A DNA stretch of 64,000 nt, taken from positions 1 through 64,000 of the forward strand of contig NZ_FNCA01000008.1 of assembly GCF_900100715.1 (NCBI RefSeq), read 5' to 3'. The notes under the pieces were generated by a model that saw only the letters and a list, made by a program, of their open reading frames with translations, made no database searches and was not told where the DNA came from. A program made the position numbers and the translations under genes. Source of the DNA: Methanolobus vulcani (lineage in GTDB: Archaea; Halobacteriota; Methanosarcinia; Methanosarcinales; Methanosarcinaceae). Of the stretch, positions 15,902 through 24,862 are shown one piece after another (position 1 is the first letter of the stretch; each line of letters starts with the position of its first letter).

Positions 15902-17197
15902 ATGATGTCGGATACATCATCTCAAGGTGGGAAAGAAGATTCTGAAAGTTCATTGGAAAAAGTACTTGAAAGAAAAGAGGAACTTGAAAAGATAAGAGAT
16001 AAAAGTCCTGTTATTTCTTTTCTCTGGAAAGCAGGGGGTCCTAATGAAGAGGAAGAATGGCCGGTGGAGTATGTTTCAGGTAACGTGGAGCTCTTAGGCT
16101 ATACAGCAGATGATTTTCTTTCCGGTGACGTTTTTTATGCAGATATAGTTCATCCTGATGACCTGCATAGTTTGCGGAAATCTCTTACTGAGCAATGTAA
16201 TGAAGGGGCAGATTTCTTTGACCATAAATACAGGATCATATTAAAGTCCGGTGAAGTACGTTGGGTAAATGAGAGAACTTATGTACTTCGCGATAAAACC
16301 GGTAAAGTGGCACACTACCAGGGTACGATCTTCGACATAACTGAGCAGAAAGAAAAAGAACGGACCTTGCAGGAAGCATTGAAGAAAAAGCAGCTTCTGG
16401 AAGAGATCATCAATAATAGCTCCATCATGGTATTTCTGTGGAGGAACGAGCAGTTCTGGCCTGCAGATTATGCTTCTGACAATGTTTCAAAACTTGGTTA
16501 TCCTGTTGAGGATTTTGTAGAAGGTCGTATCATGTATAGTGACCTCATACATCCGGATGACTATGAAATGGTTAAAAATACACTTGCTGAGCAGTGCGAT
16601 AGCGGTAGTGACTATTATGATAAGGAATATCGCCTGATAACAAGAGATAATAAGACCTTGTGGGTAAGTGAAAAAACTTTCATCCTCAGGGACAGGGCCG
16701 GGAATGTAACTCATTTTCAGGGAATTGTCCAGGATATCACAAAAGAGAAAGAAAATGAAATTGCTCTGCGACAGTCACTTAAAAAACAGGATGAACTTCT
16801 GGAAAGAAAGCAAGCCCTTGAAATAATCATTAACCACAGTCCTGTGGTAGCTTTTTTGTGGAAAGCAGAGCCAGAGGATGAAAATGAGCTCTGGCCGGTT
16901 GAGTTTGTTTCAGATAACATAAACCAGTTCGGATACTCAGTTGAGGAATTTCTTTCAGGAGAAATCCTTTATGGTGATATAGTCAATCCTCATGATCTGC
17001 CCTATATTCAAATAGAGCTTTCAGATGTTGTAAAAGAAGGTGGCAAGGTTTTTGTAAAGGAATACAGGATTAGGACAAAATCGGGAGATGAGAGATGGGT
17101 GGAAGAGCAAACATTCATTCAGCGTAATGATGATGGTGTTGCTACACATTATATGGGTGTTATCCAGGATATTACAGAACGAAAAGAAACAGTTTAA
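15902..17197 (+). CDS. triple-PAS domain protein without kinase or output domain (431 aa)
   Basis: Three tandem PAS(fold-3)-PAC units fill the chain, about residues 30-145, 160-280 and 300-425. Each runs F-L-W-K/R, then YVSGNVELLGYTADDFLSG (or a close variant), then YADIVHPDDL, ending with a PAC segment of the type VRWVNERTYVLRDKTG and GTIFDITEQKE. Short coiled linkers join them. No histidine kinase, GGDEF or HTH domain is present, so it must work through partner proteins. No membrane segment. GGGGGT lies just before two adjacent ATGs (15902 and 15905). Its first and third units closely resemble PAS units of the 1051-aa protein at 21154. Ligand unknown. Confidence 0.8.
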   Translation: MMSDTSSQGGKEDSESSLEKVLERKEELEKIRDKSPVISFLWKAGGPNEEEEWPVEYVSGNVELLGYTADDFLSGDVFYADIVHPDDLHSLRKSLTEQCNEGADFFDHKYRIILKSGEVRWVNERTYVLRDKTGKVAHYQGTIFDITEQKEKERTLQEALKKKQLLEEIINNSSIMVFLWRNEQFWPADYASDNVSKLGYPVEDFVEGRIMYSDLIHPDDYEMVKNTLAEQCDSGSDYYDKEYRLITRDNKTLWVSEKTFILRDRAGNVTHFQGIVQDITKEKENEIALRQSLKKQDELLERKQALEIIINHSPVVAFLWKAEPEDENELWPVEFVSDNINQFGYSVEEFLSGEILYGDIVNPHDLPYIQIELSDVVKEGGKVFVKEYRIRTKSGDERWVEEQTFIQRNDDGVATHYMGVIQDITERKETV

Positions 17198-17360
17198 ATG
17201 TTAGTTCCACATGAATTATGTGGAGGAAAAAAGGCACTGAGTACCGGCAACATAGTTCTAGCTAGATCAATTGGTACACAGCTGTAATATATGTCAGGAT
17301 TCAAGCTTATTTCTACTTTCCAAATAAAGATATTCTATGAAGTCAATGTTACAAAAATTA

Positions 17361-17681
17361 TTATCCTTCAGTGAAATCGATATCAACTGTACCTGCTTGT
17401 TTTGCCAGGTTCTTTGAAAGCATACCCAATTCCATTTTGCACACATACATGACTGCTGCAGGGACAATACATATTGCACAGCATGTATCTTTTGCCTGGT
17501 CCATGGCATAGTTCTCCTTAATGTTCATTGTCTGTTTTTTAGGAATCTCCATATGCGCGATCTTGGCTACTTTGGCACAGTCTGTTTCGATATCAGTTAT
17601 TATTTCTTTTCCTTCAAGCTGCCCATTGATCTTATGTTTAAATCCGCATATTGTTGAATTAACTTTAACGCTAGATGGCAT
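17361..17681 (-). CDS. Cys-rich paralogue family protein D (106 aa)
   Basis: AGGAGAG six bases before the ATG at 17681 fixes the start. Conserved layout: C12 (NSTICGFKH), ITDIETDCAKVAKI, TCCAICIVPAAVMYVCKMEL, MLSKNLAKQ. It is closest to protein C, suggesting that the C/D pair arose by duplication with inversion around the PAS gene. It converges with that gene. Six cysteines, no signal peptide, no recognised function. Confidence 0.75.
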   Translation of the reverse strand: MPSSVKVNSTICGFKHKINGQLEGKEIITDIETDCAKVAKIAHMEIPKKQTMNIKENYAMDQAKDTCCAICIVPAAVMYVCKMELGMLSKNLAKQAGTVDIDFTEG

Positions 17682-17884
17682 ATTTTCTCTCCTGTAGTAA
17701 TTTATCAGATAACGGTCTTTTTAAGACGTTATTCTATTGTTAAGTAATGGATTGAACCGTACTGGGTTTAAAAGTTTTTGTTAAAATCAAAAAACACTGA
17801 TTTTTCAGCAGTTCTATATCAATATCAATGCTAATACAGAAAATCAGAAAATAAAAAAAAGTAAAAAGAAAAGATGTCGGTAAT

Positions 17885-18220
17885 TTATTTCTCTTCGTCT
17901 CCTGAACAACTGCAGCAGACATTGCCTTTCATTATTTCTTTCCAGTCACCGATCACATCATGAGTCCAGCAGTCATCTGCACCCGCGGCTTCTCTCATTG
18001 TAAGAGCGAGTATATAGGAAAGCTCTTTTACGGTTGCTCCGGCATCCAGTGCACCCTTGAAATGCTTAAGAACACAGGGCTTTGACCTTGCTTTGATGGA
18101 AAGTGCAAAGCAGAGGAACTGGTATGTTTTCTCATCAACGGGTCTGTTTTCAGCGTAAAGTTTGTCGATCTCATCAAGTTTTTCGGTAAATTCCGGGAAG
18201 AATTCTTCTAGCATCCTCAT
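17885..18220 (-). CDS. carboxymuconolactone decarboxylase / AhpD-like protein
   Basis: 111 residues, typical of single-domain CMD proteins. The core reads FLCFALSIKARSKPCVLKHF, then KGALDAGATVKELSYILAL, then TMREAAGADDCW. The CxxxH (CVLKH) replaces the CxxCxxH of peroxidase-coupled AhpD, so AhpD-like disulfide chemistry is uncertain. The C-terminal NVCCSCSGDEEK adds three clustered cysteines not usual in the fold, perhaps a metal or redox tail. Start at ATG 18220 (MRMLEEFF). Role in the cell unknown. Confidence 0.8.
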   Translation of the reverse strand: MRMLEEFFPEFTEKLDEIDKLYAENRPVDEKTYQFLCFALSIKARSKPCVLKHFKGALDAGATVKELSYILALTMREAAGADDCWTHDVIGDWKEIMKGNVCCSCSGDEEK

Positions 18221-18376
18221 GGCATAATCTCCATTGTTTTTGAAGTTAACAGTGTTAATCCATCGCCAATCTTTTCATATCAGCGGTGAATACTTCAAAT
18301 TATGTTGAAATAGATATTTAAGCTTAATTATTGATCTCTGGTGAATGATACAAAAAAGAAAATAGTTTCTCTCCTT

Positions 18377-19333
18377 TTAAACCTGTATCTTAAAGTATTT
18401 CCCGAATATCTTCGGGCTTTTTTCCATTACTGCAATGTAGGCTCCAAAGAGAATGAAAACACATCCTATTATCGTATTCATAAGTAGTGGGGTATGAACG
18501 ATGGTATAATCAAAAAAGATACCACTCACCGGTTCAAGCAATGCAAGGATACTTCCCTTTTGTGCTTCTATCTGGGAAATGCCGCTAACATAAAGAAGTG
18601 CCGCGATGGCCGTATTGATAATACCAAAGAATATCAGCATTGGCATGTTGTCTATGATGACTGGTTGCGGGACACCACCTGATAAAGGGATCAATAGGAT
18701 CACTCCAATAAAAGTATACCAGAAAAGCAGGGCAACACTTGAGTAATCATCCTTGATATATCTTATAGTTACTATCTCACTTCCAAATGAAAGACCGGAC
18801 AGAATTCCTGCGGCAATTCCTATTAGGTAACCGTTGTTACCGTTGATTCCAAGACTAATTCCTGTTACAACATTTCCTATATTAACAATAAAGAGAAGAC
18901 CGGTCAATGATAGTATTAATGCAACAACACCTTTTCTTGTTATTTTCTCTTTAAGCACCAGCGGTGAAAGCAGGGTTACATACATGGGTGCTGTGTATAG
19001 CATCAGTATTGCAACTGAAAAGCTGGTATATTTGATGCAGGTGAAGTATGAAAATATCGTGCATGTATTGATAAATCCAAGAAGTAGAATATACTTTTTT
19101 TTCCTGCGTGGTACAATTTGGGATAGCTTTCCGGTTAATACGATAAAGATAAGCAGTGATACCAAACCAAAAAATTGCTTGTAAAATATCATGGGTCCTG
19201 TGGGAACGTCTTTAAGATATTCAACAAAAACTCCCAGAAGTCCGAACAGGACCGAGCCTGTTATCAGTTCAAAATAAGCTTTTTTAGAACCCTGACTCAT
19301 AGACTGGAAATATCCATATAAGCTATAAAGCAT
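18377..19333 (-). CDS. EamA/DMT-family transporter
   Basis: 318 residues with about ten hydrophobic segments in two five-helix EamA halves (ITGSVLFGLLGVFVEYL near the start; GYLIGIAAGILSGLSFGSEI at the start of the second half; LLEPVSGIFFDYTI near the end). DMT proteins export or import metabolites such as amino acids; the substrate cannot be assigned. The ATG at 19300 (MSQGSK) is an alternative start closer to the first membrane helix; neither start has a clear ribosome site. It diverges from the VOC gene next door. Confidence 0.8.
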   Translation of the reverse strand: MLYSLYGYFQSMSQGSKKAYFELITGSVLFGLLGVFVEYLKDVPTGPMIFYKQFFGLVSLLIFIVLTGKLSQIVPRRKKKYILLLGFINTCTIFSYFTCIKYTSFSVAILMLYTAPMYVTLLSPLVLKEKITRKGVVALILSLTGLLFIVNIGNVVTGISLGINGNNGYLIGIAAGILSGLSFGSEIVTIRYIKDDYSSVALLFWYTFIGVILLIPLSGGVPQPVIIDNMPMLIFFGIINTAIAALLYVSGISQIEAQKGSILALLEPVSGIFFDYTIVHTPLLMNTIIGCVFILFGAYIAVMEKSPKIFGKYFKIQV

Positions 19334-19407
19334 TCGGTGGACATGGTTTTGATACTATGACAAAGATATTAATATTTAGGGATACAAGTTTTAATGGGGG
19401 TTTAAAA

Positions 19408-19782
19408 ATGCCTGCGTTTATACATATTGATATACCAACGGATAATGTGGAGAGAGCCAAAAGATTCTATTCCGATATTTTTGAATGGACATTTGAGAAA
19501 CCATCACCTGACATGGATTACTATCTATTCAGTACCAAAGATCTTGATGGAAATGAAGGTATTCATGGAGGAATGGGGCTTCGTGGTGAACCTGATCAGA
19601 GGATAGCTGCGTATATTGGGGTTGATTCAATTGAGAAATATGCGTCCAAGATCGAACAGGCCGGTGGTCAGGTTCTGAACAAAATGCCAGTCCCGGACTG
19701 GGGTGCTCTTGCAATTTGCCTTGATACTGAGGGAAACCTCTTCGGGTTATGGGAAGATTCAGATAAAGGGGAAAACAAATAG
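19408..19782 (+). CDS. VOC-family (glyoxalase-like) protein
   Basis: 125 residues, one VOC unit pair: FIHIDIPTDNVERAKRFYSD, then IFEWTFEKP, then MDYYLFSTKDLDGNEG, and a C-terminal IEQAGGQVLNKMPVPDWGAL, then DTEGNLFGLWEDS. This matches the SMU1112c/YP_-type subfamily of small VOC proteins whose substrate is unknown. GGGGGT lies six bases before the ATG at 19408, preferred over the upstream in-frame ATG at 19357. Metal ligands H7, E and the terminal E are partly present. Confidence 0.8.
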   Translation: MPAFIHIDIPTDNVERAKRFYSDIFEWTFEKPSPDMDYYLFSTKDLDGNEGIHGGMGLRGEPDQRIAAYIGVDSIEKYASKIEQAGGQVLNKMPVPDWGALAICLDTEGNLFGLWEDSDKGENK

Positions 19783-20124
19783 ATCCGGAAGAAAAGTATT
19801 TCCTCAGCAACATATTTTATTTTTAAATATACTCTTTCATGTATCTGTAACTATAGGATTTTTTTTAAAAATGGTTATTGCACACTAATTTGAACTCTAT
19901 TAATATTTGTTTGATCTCTATAATGACAAATGATGATGATTTTTAACTGTGATATTGATGAGTAAGAAATATATTTCTCATTTTTTAGACGTTAACTTTA
20001 CATATCAGACTTGCACTTAAAGTAGCCATTGGTATAATGTATATACATTATACTTCATTACAGACGTCCACAAACTGTGAACGGTATGCATTGTTTAAAA
20101 ACGAGAAAGTACAAAGGAGGTTCA
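19783..20124. other. intergenic region upstream of orphan mtaC
   Basis: 342 bases without a convincing gene. AT-rich, with a perfect 22-bp palindrome (separate entry) over the likely TATA box of the orphan mtaC. The leader from the predicted start site to the ATG would be about 55 bases. Confidence 0.5.
20032..20053. promoter_or_regulatory. perfect 22-bp palindrome over the orphan-mtaC TATA box
   Basis: GTATAATGTAT is followed immediately by its exact reverse complement. The centre TATATA could itself act as TATA box, about 80 bases before the ATG at 20125. An 11+11 dyad with no spacer is an ideal dimer-binding operator. A promoter role is inferred from position. Confidence 0.55.
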
Positions 20125-20889
20125 ATGCTAGATATAGACCCAACGGGTATCCTTGTCAGGTACAATGTTAAGTTAGAAAGTGAATTAACCCCTGATGAGA
20201 TAGCAAGAGAACTATTCCCCGTAGATATTCTTTTAAGGAATATAGTTGAAGCGGTTTTTGAAGGTGATGAGGACGAGGTTATAGTTACCCTCAAAGATGC
20301 CGTAAAAAAAGGCAAAGACCCTATATCTCTCATCGATGATGCGCTTATGGTGGGAATGGATATAGTATCCCAGTTATATGAGGATGGGAACCTGTTCCTT
20401 CCGGATGTGATGATAGCATCCCATGCAATGACAGATGGTATTGAATATTGTAAACAGATATCAGGTAAGACTCATGAATGTAAGGGTACTGTTGTTTCCT
20501 ATGTTGTGGAAGGTGACATACATGATATCGGCAAGAAGATACTTACAGTGCTTCTGAAATCCAATGGATACGAAGTCATTGATCTTGGAAGTGATGTGCC
20601 CACTGATGAAGTTATCAGCGCCGTACTAAAATACAGACCTATAATGATCACAGGCACTTCCCTGATGACAACTACCATGTATTCTTTTATGGAACTTAAC
20701 AACCGGCTTCTCGATAATGATATCAGAATACCTCTTGTATGTGGTGGAGGTGCTGTGACCCAGGATTTTGTCATGAACTATGAACTTGGCATCTATTGTG
20801 AAGATGCTGCATTGGTGCCTAAAATTGCAGATTCTATTCTCAAGGATAAAAGTATAGATGAGCTAAGGGAACAGTTTCATGTACATTGA
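20125..20889 (+). CDS. orphan MtaC-like methanol corrinoid protein
   Basis: 254 residues, the same length as the MtaC at 24950 and alignable from end to end. It has the helical cap (KGKDPISLIDDALMVGMDIV, then YEDGNLFLPDVMIAS) and the B12-binding Rossmann domain with DIHDIG (H133 as the cobalt ligand), GTSLMTTTMYS and CGGGAV. AAAGGAGGTTCA precedes the ATG at 20125. No mtaB follows; the next gene is a large PAS/GAF protein. Codon use is ordinary AT-rich, unlike the highly biased mtaCB operon, so expression is likely low. A sensory or specialised methyl-carrier role is plausible; serving MtaB as a minor isozyme is the alternative. Confidence 0.85.
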   Translation: MLDIDPTGILVRYNVKLESELTPDEIARELFPVDILLRNIVEAVFEGDEDEVIVTLKDAVKKGKDPISLIDDALMVGMDIVSQLYEDGNLFLPDVMIASHAMTDGIEYCKQISGKTHECKGTVVSYVVEGDIHDIGKKILTVLLKSNGYEVIDLGSDVPTDEVISAVLKYRPIMITGTSLMTTTMYSFMELNNRLLDNDIRIPLVCGGGAVTQDFVMNYELGIYCEDAALVPKIADSILKDKSIDELREQFHVH

Positions 20890-20949
20890 AACTATTATGC
20901 ATGGTTAAGCATTAAAAAGAGGTGGCTCACATCCAAAGACAGATCCCTC

Positions 20950-20980
20950 TTGTGTAGATTGGATTGAAGGAAGTATGGCA
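20950..20980 (+). promoter_or_regulatory. degenerate copy of the mtaC leader
   Basis: TTGTGTAGATTGGATTGA (20950-20967) is identical to 24881-24898 in the mtaCB leader, and the following AGGAAGTATGG resembles the AGGAGGTATAG before the mtaC ATG. The ~40 bases lying between these parts in the real leader are missing. A flanking stem GGCTCACATC / GATGAGAGCC encloses it. It lies between the orphan mtaC and the PAS/GAF gene. Confidence 0.6.
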
Positions 20981-21153
20981 TTCAGATGAGAGCCAATTTA
21001 TGCTTTTCAACTCCATGTATTTAATATCTCCTTTTTTGTGATATTTATATGAAATGTAAGAAAGGAGCTTTTGCATATAATAATAACAAATCTTTGCAAT
21101 ATCTTTATAATTGTAAGTGAGATGCCATTAAATCTTATGTCGTAAGGGAACAA

Positions 21154-24100
21154 ATGGCGCAGCGCGGGGGTCACATTATCAGCTCTGAAAAAATACAGGA
21201 AAATAAGTATTCTTTGCTTAATGGGAATACTGATTGCCGAATGTCTGACGCTATTATCTCTTTTCTCTGGAAAGGAGCTGATAAAAAGCATGTTATCTCA
21301 GTTTCTGAAAACATATCCCTTTTAGGTTATCACCCAGATGATCTAATATCTGGAAAATCTGGTTTTATGGATATTATTTATCCCTCTGACATTGAGGCTG
21401 TAATGCACAAGTATACTCAGTATACTAAAGATAATAATAGTCCTTTTTTTGCTGCAGATTATAGATTGAGATCCGCTGACGGTAAGATATGTGAGGTCAG
21501 TGAAAGAACAGTTGAACTTTCCCGGGATGATGGTTGCCTTTATCATGGGATCATATCTATAAAAAGGAGTTTTGAGTTCGACACAGATAAAGAAAAGAGC
21601 TATTGCAAAAGCATAGTTGACGGTATACAGCATCCTCTTTTAATTCTTGACAGCACATTTCACGTTTTTTCTGCTAACCGATATTTCTACGAACTTTTCA
21701 AGTTGAAACCTGAAAATACTGAAGGAAAGCATTTTTTAAGTTTGAATAATTCAAACAGGAATGAGCTGAGCTCTTTTTTTGATAAAGCCCTTCAGGATGA
21801 GTATTTCTTTGATTCTATTGAAGTTGGCTGTAGTATAGATGGCCTTGGAAACCGTACAATGAAACTTACTGCCCGCCTTCTTGATACGGGTATGGATAGA
21901 AAGAAGTTAATTCTGGTTTCAATAGAAGATATAACTCCACAAAAAATGGCTGAAGCAAAACTCCGTGCTTCAGAAGAAAAGTATTCCACTCTTGTCGAAA
22001 AGGGAAATGATGGTATTCTTATCGTAAACAGAAAAGGGGATCTTGGTTTTGCAAACTCAAAATTCTCCCAGATGATCGGAATTGAAGAAAACAAACTTTC
22101 AGGTAAGAATCTTCTGGATTTTGTCCCTCTGGAATATCATCGTATGATAGGTATTCGACTCAAGAAAGTTCTCAGAGATATGCGCAGTACAAAGCGCAAT
22201 GATGAGGTTGAATTTTCCAAAACAGAGGGTGGAACATTTTCTGCAGAGATCAGTCTTTCCTATATAGTACATGAACACCAGCCTTCTGTGATGGTGGCTG
22301 TCAGGGACATCTCTGAGAGAAAACGTGCCGAAGCAGAACTAAAAGCTTCCGAGGAAAAATATTCCACACTTGTTGAAAAGGGCAATGACGGTATAATAAT
22401 TCTACATGATCTGTCCTTTAAGTTTGCAAATTCAAAGTTCTCTGAGCTAACGGGCTATTCACGAATGGAATTACTCGACAAGACATTCACAGATCTTGTG
22501 CCGGTAGATTACAGGCGCATGATAGGAAAACGTATCAAAAAGGTCTTGAAAGATAAACATAGCATCCGTAGAAATGATGAACTTGAGTTTCTGACAAAGG
22601 CAGATGAGATCTTCCCGGCTGAGATCAGTCTTGCGTATATATTACATGAGGAAATGCCCTCTGTAATGATGACTGTCAGGGACATCTCTGAGAGAAAACA
22701 GACTGAAGCTGAACTAAAAGCCTCTGAAAAGAAATATTCCTCCCTTGTAGAAGAAGGTAATGACGGTATTATTATTGTTCAGAACGGTGTACTTGTTTTT
22801 GCCAATATGAAGTTCTGCGATATAACTGGTTTTTCAAAGACTGAAATACTTCGCAGGCCTTTTGAGGATTTCCTTTCACTGGAGTACAAGCGGCTTGTTA
22901 TGAACAAATTCAGGAGGAGCCTTGAAAAGAAACGCAAGTCTTCACTGAAATATGAGATCGAGCTTGTTTCAAAGGAAGGTAGCAATACTCCTGCTGAGAT
23001 CAACTCTTCAATTATCGATCATGAAGGTGCACCTGCTATAATGGCAATTATCAGGGACATAACCGACCAGAAGGAAAAAGAAAGGGAACTCCTTGAACTT
23101 ATCGAGGTACAAAAAGTACTTGAAACTGTAATCAAGAGCAGTCCTGCGGTTGTCTTTTTCTGGAAGCCTGACGAAGACTGGAAAGTGGAATTCGTTTCAG
23201 AGAACATATCACAGTTCGGTTACCAGGCAGAGGACCTGATGTCAGGTAAGATCCTTTATGGCGATATCATTCATCCTTCTGATGTGGAAAGGCTTACTAT
23301 GGAGTATGATATCTTTTCAGGTGAAGATAACCTTTCTTTCGAGTATCGCATACTTACAAAAGCAGGTGAGGTACGCTGGGTAGATGAAAGGTCAGTTCTG
23401 AAACGTGATGCAGAAGGAAATCTCCAGTATATTCAGGGTATTATTGTAGATATCACTGAGCGCAAGAATGTGAATAACTTCATGCAGATCGGTAATGATG
23501 TAGGGATGCTTTTCAGTCCTCTTGGTGATGTTGGGGACATGTTCTCGCAGCTTGTGGAATTCACTACCCAGATGGATAACCTGGACTGCGGCGCTCTCTA
23601 TCTTGTCGACGGGGAAACAGGTGATATGAATATAGTTGCTCATTCCGGTCTTTCGGCTGAGTTCGTTAAAAGCGCAAGGCATTATGGTGGAAAATCCATC
23701 CATGCCCGCCTGTTGAAGACGGAATATCCCCTATATACAAGATACTATGAGCTGACTTCCATGATTCCCGGGGAAAAACAGAGTTCTGAAGGTCTTGAAG
23801 CAACCGCCCTGGTTCCTATTAGATATGGTATGGAACTTGTGGCAATATTAATGCTGTCATCTCATAGCGTTTATGCTGTTCCTTTTGAAGTAAGGGATTC
23901 TCTTGAGACTGTGGCATCTCAAATCGGTCCTGTGATAGGGCGCATGCGTGAACAGGCAGATGTCCAGAAGAATATCAGGAACCTGCAGGTTATTTTTGAT
24001 GTCATGGAGGACATGGTTTTCATGCTTGATGCTGATGGTTGTATCCTCTATGCAAATCCTCACACGTTCACAAGACTTGGCTACTCCAAAAATGAGCTTA

Positions 24101-24309
24101 TTGGGATGAATCTTATCAATCTCTATCCTCAGAAAGTGCTCCTTGAAGCCGCAACTGAAATCAAATCTATACTGGAAGGCAGGGCAAAGGTCTGTGCAAT
24201 TCCTTTTGAGGCTGTTTCTGGTGAACTTGTGGCTGTTGAGATGAACTGTTCAATGGGGCAACTGGAAGATGATCCAATAACGATATGCGTCTCCCGTGAA
24301 AAGGTATAA
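21154..24309 (+). CDS. multi-PAS/GAF sensory protein without output domain (1051 aa)
   Basis: Seven PAS-like units and one GAF domain. PAS1 (~25-135) is of the FLWKG type; PAS2 (~145-265); PAS3-5 (~275-400, 405-525, 530-650) are near-repeats that start EEKYSTLVEKGNDGI and end in (S)VRDISERK-type PAC segments; PAS6 (~660-770, VVFFWKPDEDW); GAF (~775-930); PAS7 (~940-1048), after which the protein simply stops. No kinase, receiver or HTH domain and no membrane helix. AAGGGA precedes the ATG. In related methanogens PAS/GAF proteins sit beside methyltransferase genes and regulators; this one lies between two mtaC genes. Signal and partner unknown. Confidence 0.85.
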   Translation: MAQRGGHIISSEKIQENKYSLLNGNTDCRMSDAIISFLWKGADKKHVISVSENISLLGYHPDDLISGKSGFMDIIYPSDIEAVMHKYTQYTKDNNSPFFAADYRLRSADGKICEVSERTVELSRDDGCLYHGIISIKRSFEFDTDKEKSYCKSIVDGIQHPLLILDSTFHVFSANRYFYELFKLKPENTEGKHFLSLNNSNRNELSSFFDKALQDEYFFDSIEVGCSIDGLGNRTMKLTARLLDTGMDRKKLILVSIEDITPQKMAEAKLRASEEKYSTLVEKGNDGILIVNRKGDLGFANSKFSQMIGIEENKLSGKNLLDFVPLEYHRMIGIRLKKVLRDMRSTKRNDEVEFSKTEGGTFSAEISLSYIVHEHQPSVMVAVRDISERKRAEAELKASEEKYSTLVEKGNDGIIILHDLSFKFANSKFSELTGYSRMELLDKTFTDLVPVDYRRMIGKRIKKVLKDKHSIRRNDELEFLTKADEIFPAEISLAYILHEEMPSVMMTVRDISERKQTEAELKASEKKYSSLVEEGNDGIIIVQNGVLVFANMKFCDITGFSKTEILRRPFEDFLSLEYKRLVMNKFRRSLEKKRKSSLKYEIELVSKEGSNTPAEINSSIIDHEGAPAIMAIIRDITDQKEKERELLELIEVQKVLETVIKSSPAVVFFWKPDEDWKVEFVSENISQFGYQAEDLMSGKILYGDIIHPSDVERLTMEYDIFSGEDNLSFEYRILTKAGEVRWVDERSVLKRDAEGNLQYIQGIIVDITERKNVNNFMQIGNDVGMLFSPLGDVGDMFSQLVEFTTQMDNLDCGALYLVDGETGDMNIVAHSGLSAEFVKSARHYGGKSIHARLLKTEYPLYTRYYELTSMIPGEKQSSEGLEATALVPIRYGMELVAILMLSSHSVYAVPFEVRDSLETVASQIGPVIGRMREQADVQKNIRNLQVIFDVMEDMVFMLDADGCILYANPHTFTRLGYSKNELIGMNLINLYPQKVLLEAATEIKSILEGRAKVCAIPFEAVSGELVAVEMNCSMGQLEDDPITICVSREKV

Positions 24310-24831
24310 TATAATCCTTTTGGTCGAGTTCTCTTTTTTAGTGCAATTCTATCTGTAAAAATAAATAGCAATATATAATTTATTATGTATTTTAGTTTTA
24401 ACATTCATTTTCATTCATATTCATTTTTCAAATAGAGATTTTATCAATTACATTATTAAATTCATTTCTTCTAGCTATAAAGTTCGAAAATTTGTTATAT
24501 ATAAAGACATCGGTAATTTATTGAATTAAAAATCCAGCAATATTCTTTATTATTGATAAACGCCATCAATAACCCTTATAATTGACTATTATCTGTTAAT
24601 TTTTACTAAAATCTATTATTTTGTGTACATTTCTTTTTATATCAGTTTTTATGGGCTGCTTTTAGGTTCATTATATATAAACATTCGTCTCTATATTGTA
24701 GTTGAAGATGTACATGTAAACATAAATGTATACTAAACGCTATCTAATAGCCTTGTATTTAGTTGGAATTAATTTGTAATTATGTATGGCAAATAAATAG
24801 TTTTATATATGTGTATCTTAGCAAGGGAACC

Positions 24832-24839
24832 TTTATATA
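24832..24839 (+). promoter_or_regulatory. proximal TATA box of mtaCB
   Basis: TTTATATA preceded by the purine-rich AAGGGAACC (BRE-like). The usual archaeal spacing puts the transcript start near 24860, immediately before the leader hairpin at 24863. Confidence 0.55.
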
Positions 24840-24862
24840 TCATAAAAAAAGTGCATGATTTG

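Noticed and set aside
17206-17224. Hairpin TCCACAT/ATGTGGA after the triple-PAS gene as terminator
   Set aside because: No T-run follows on either strand; may be chance or a processing site.
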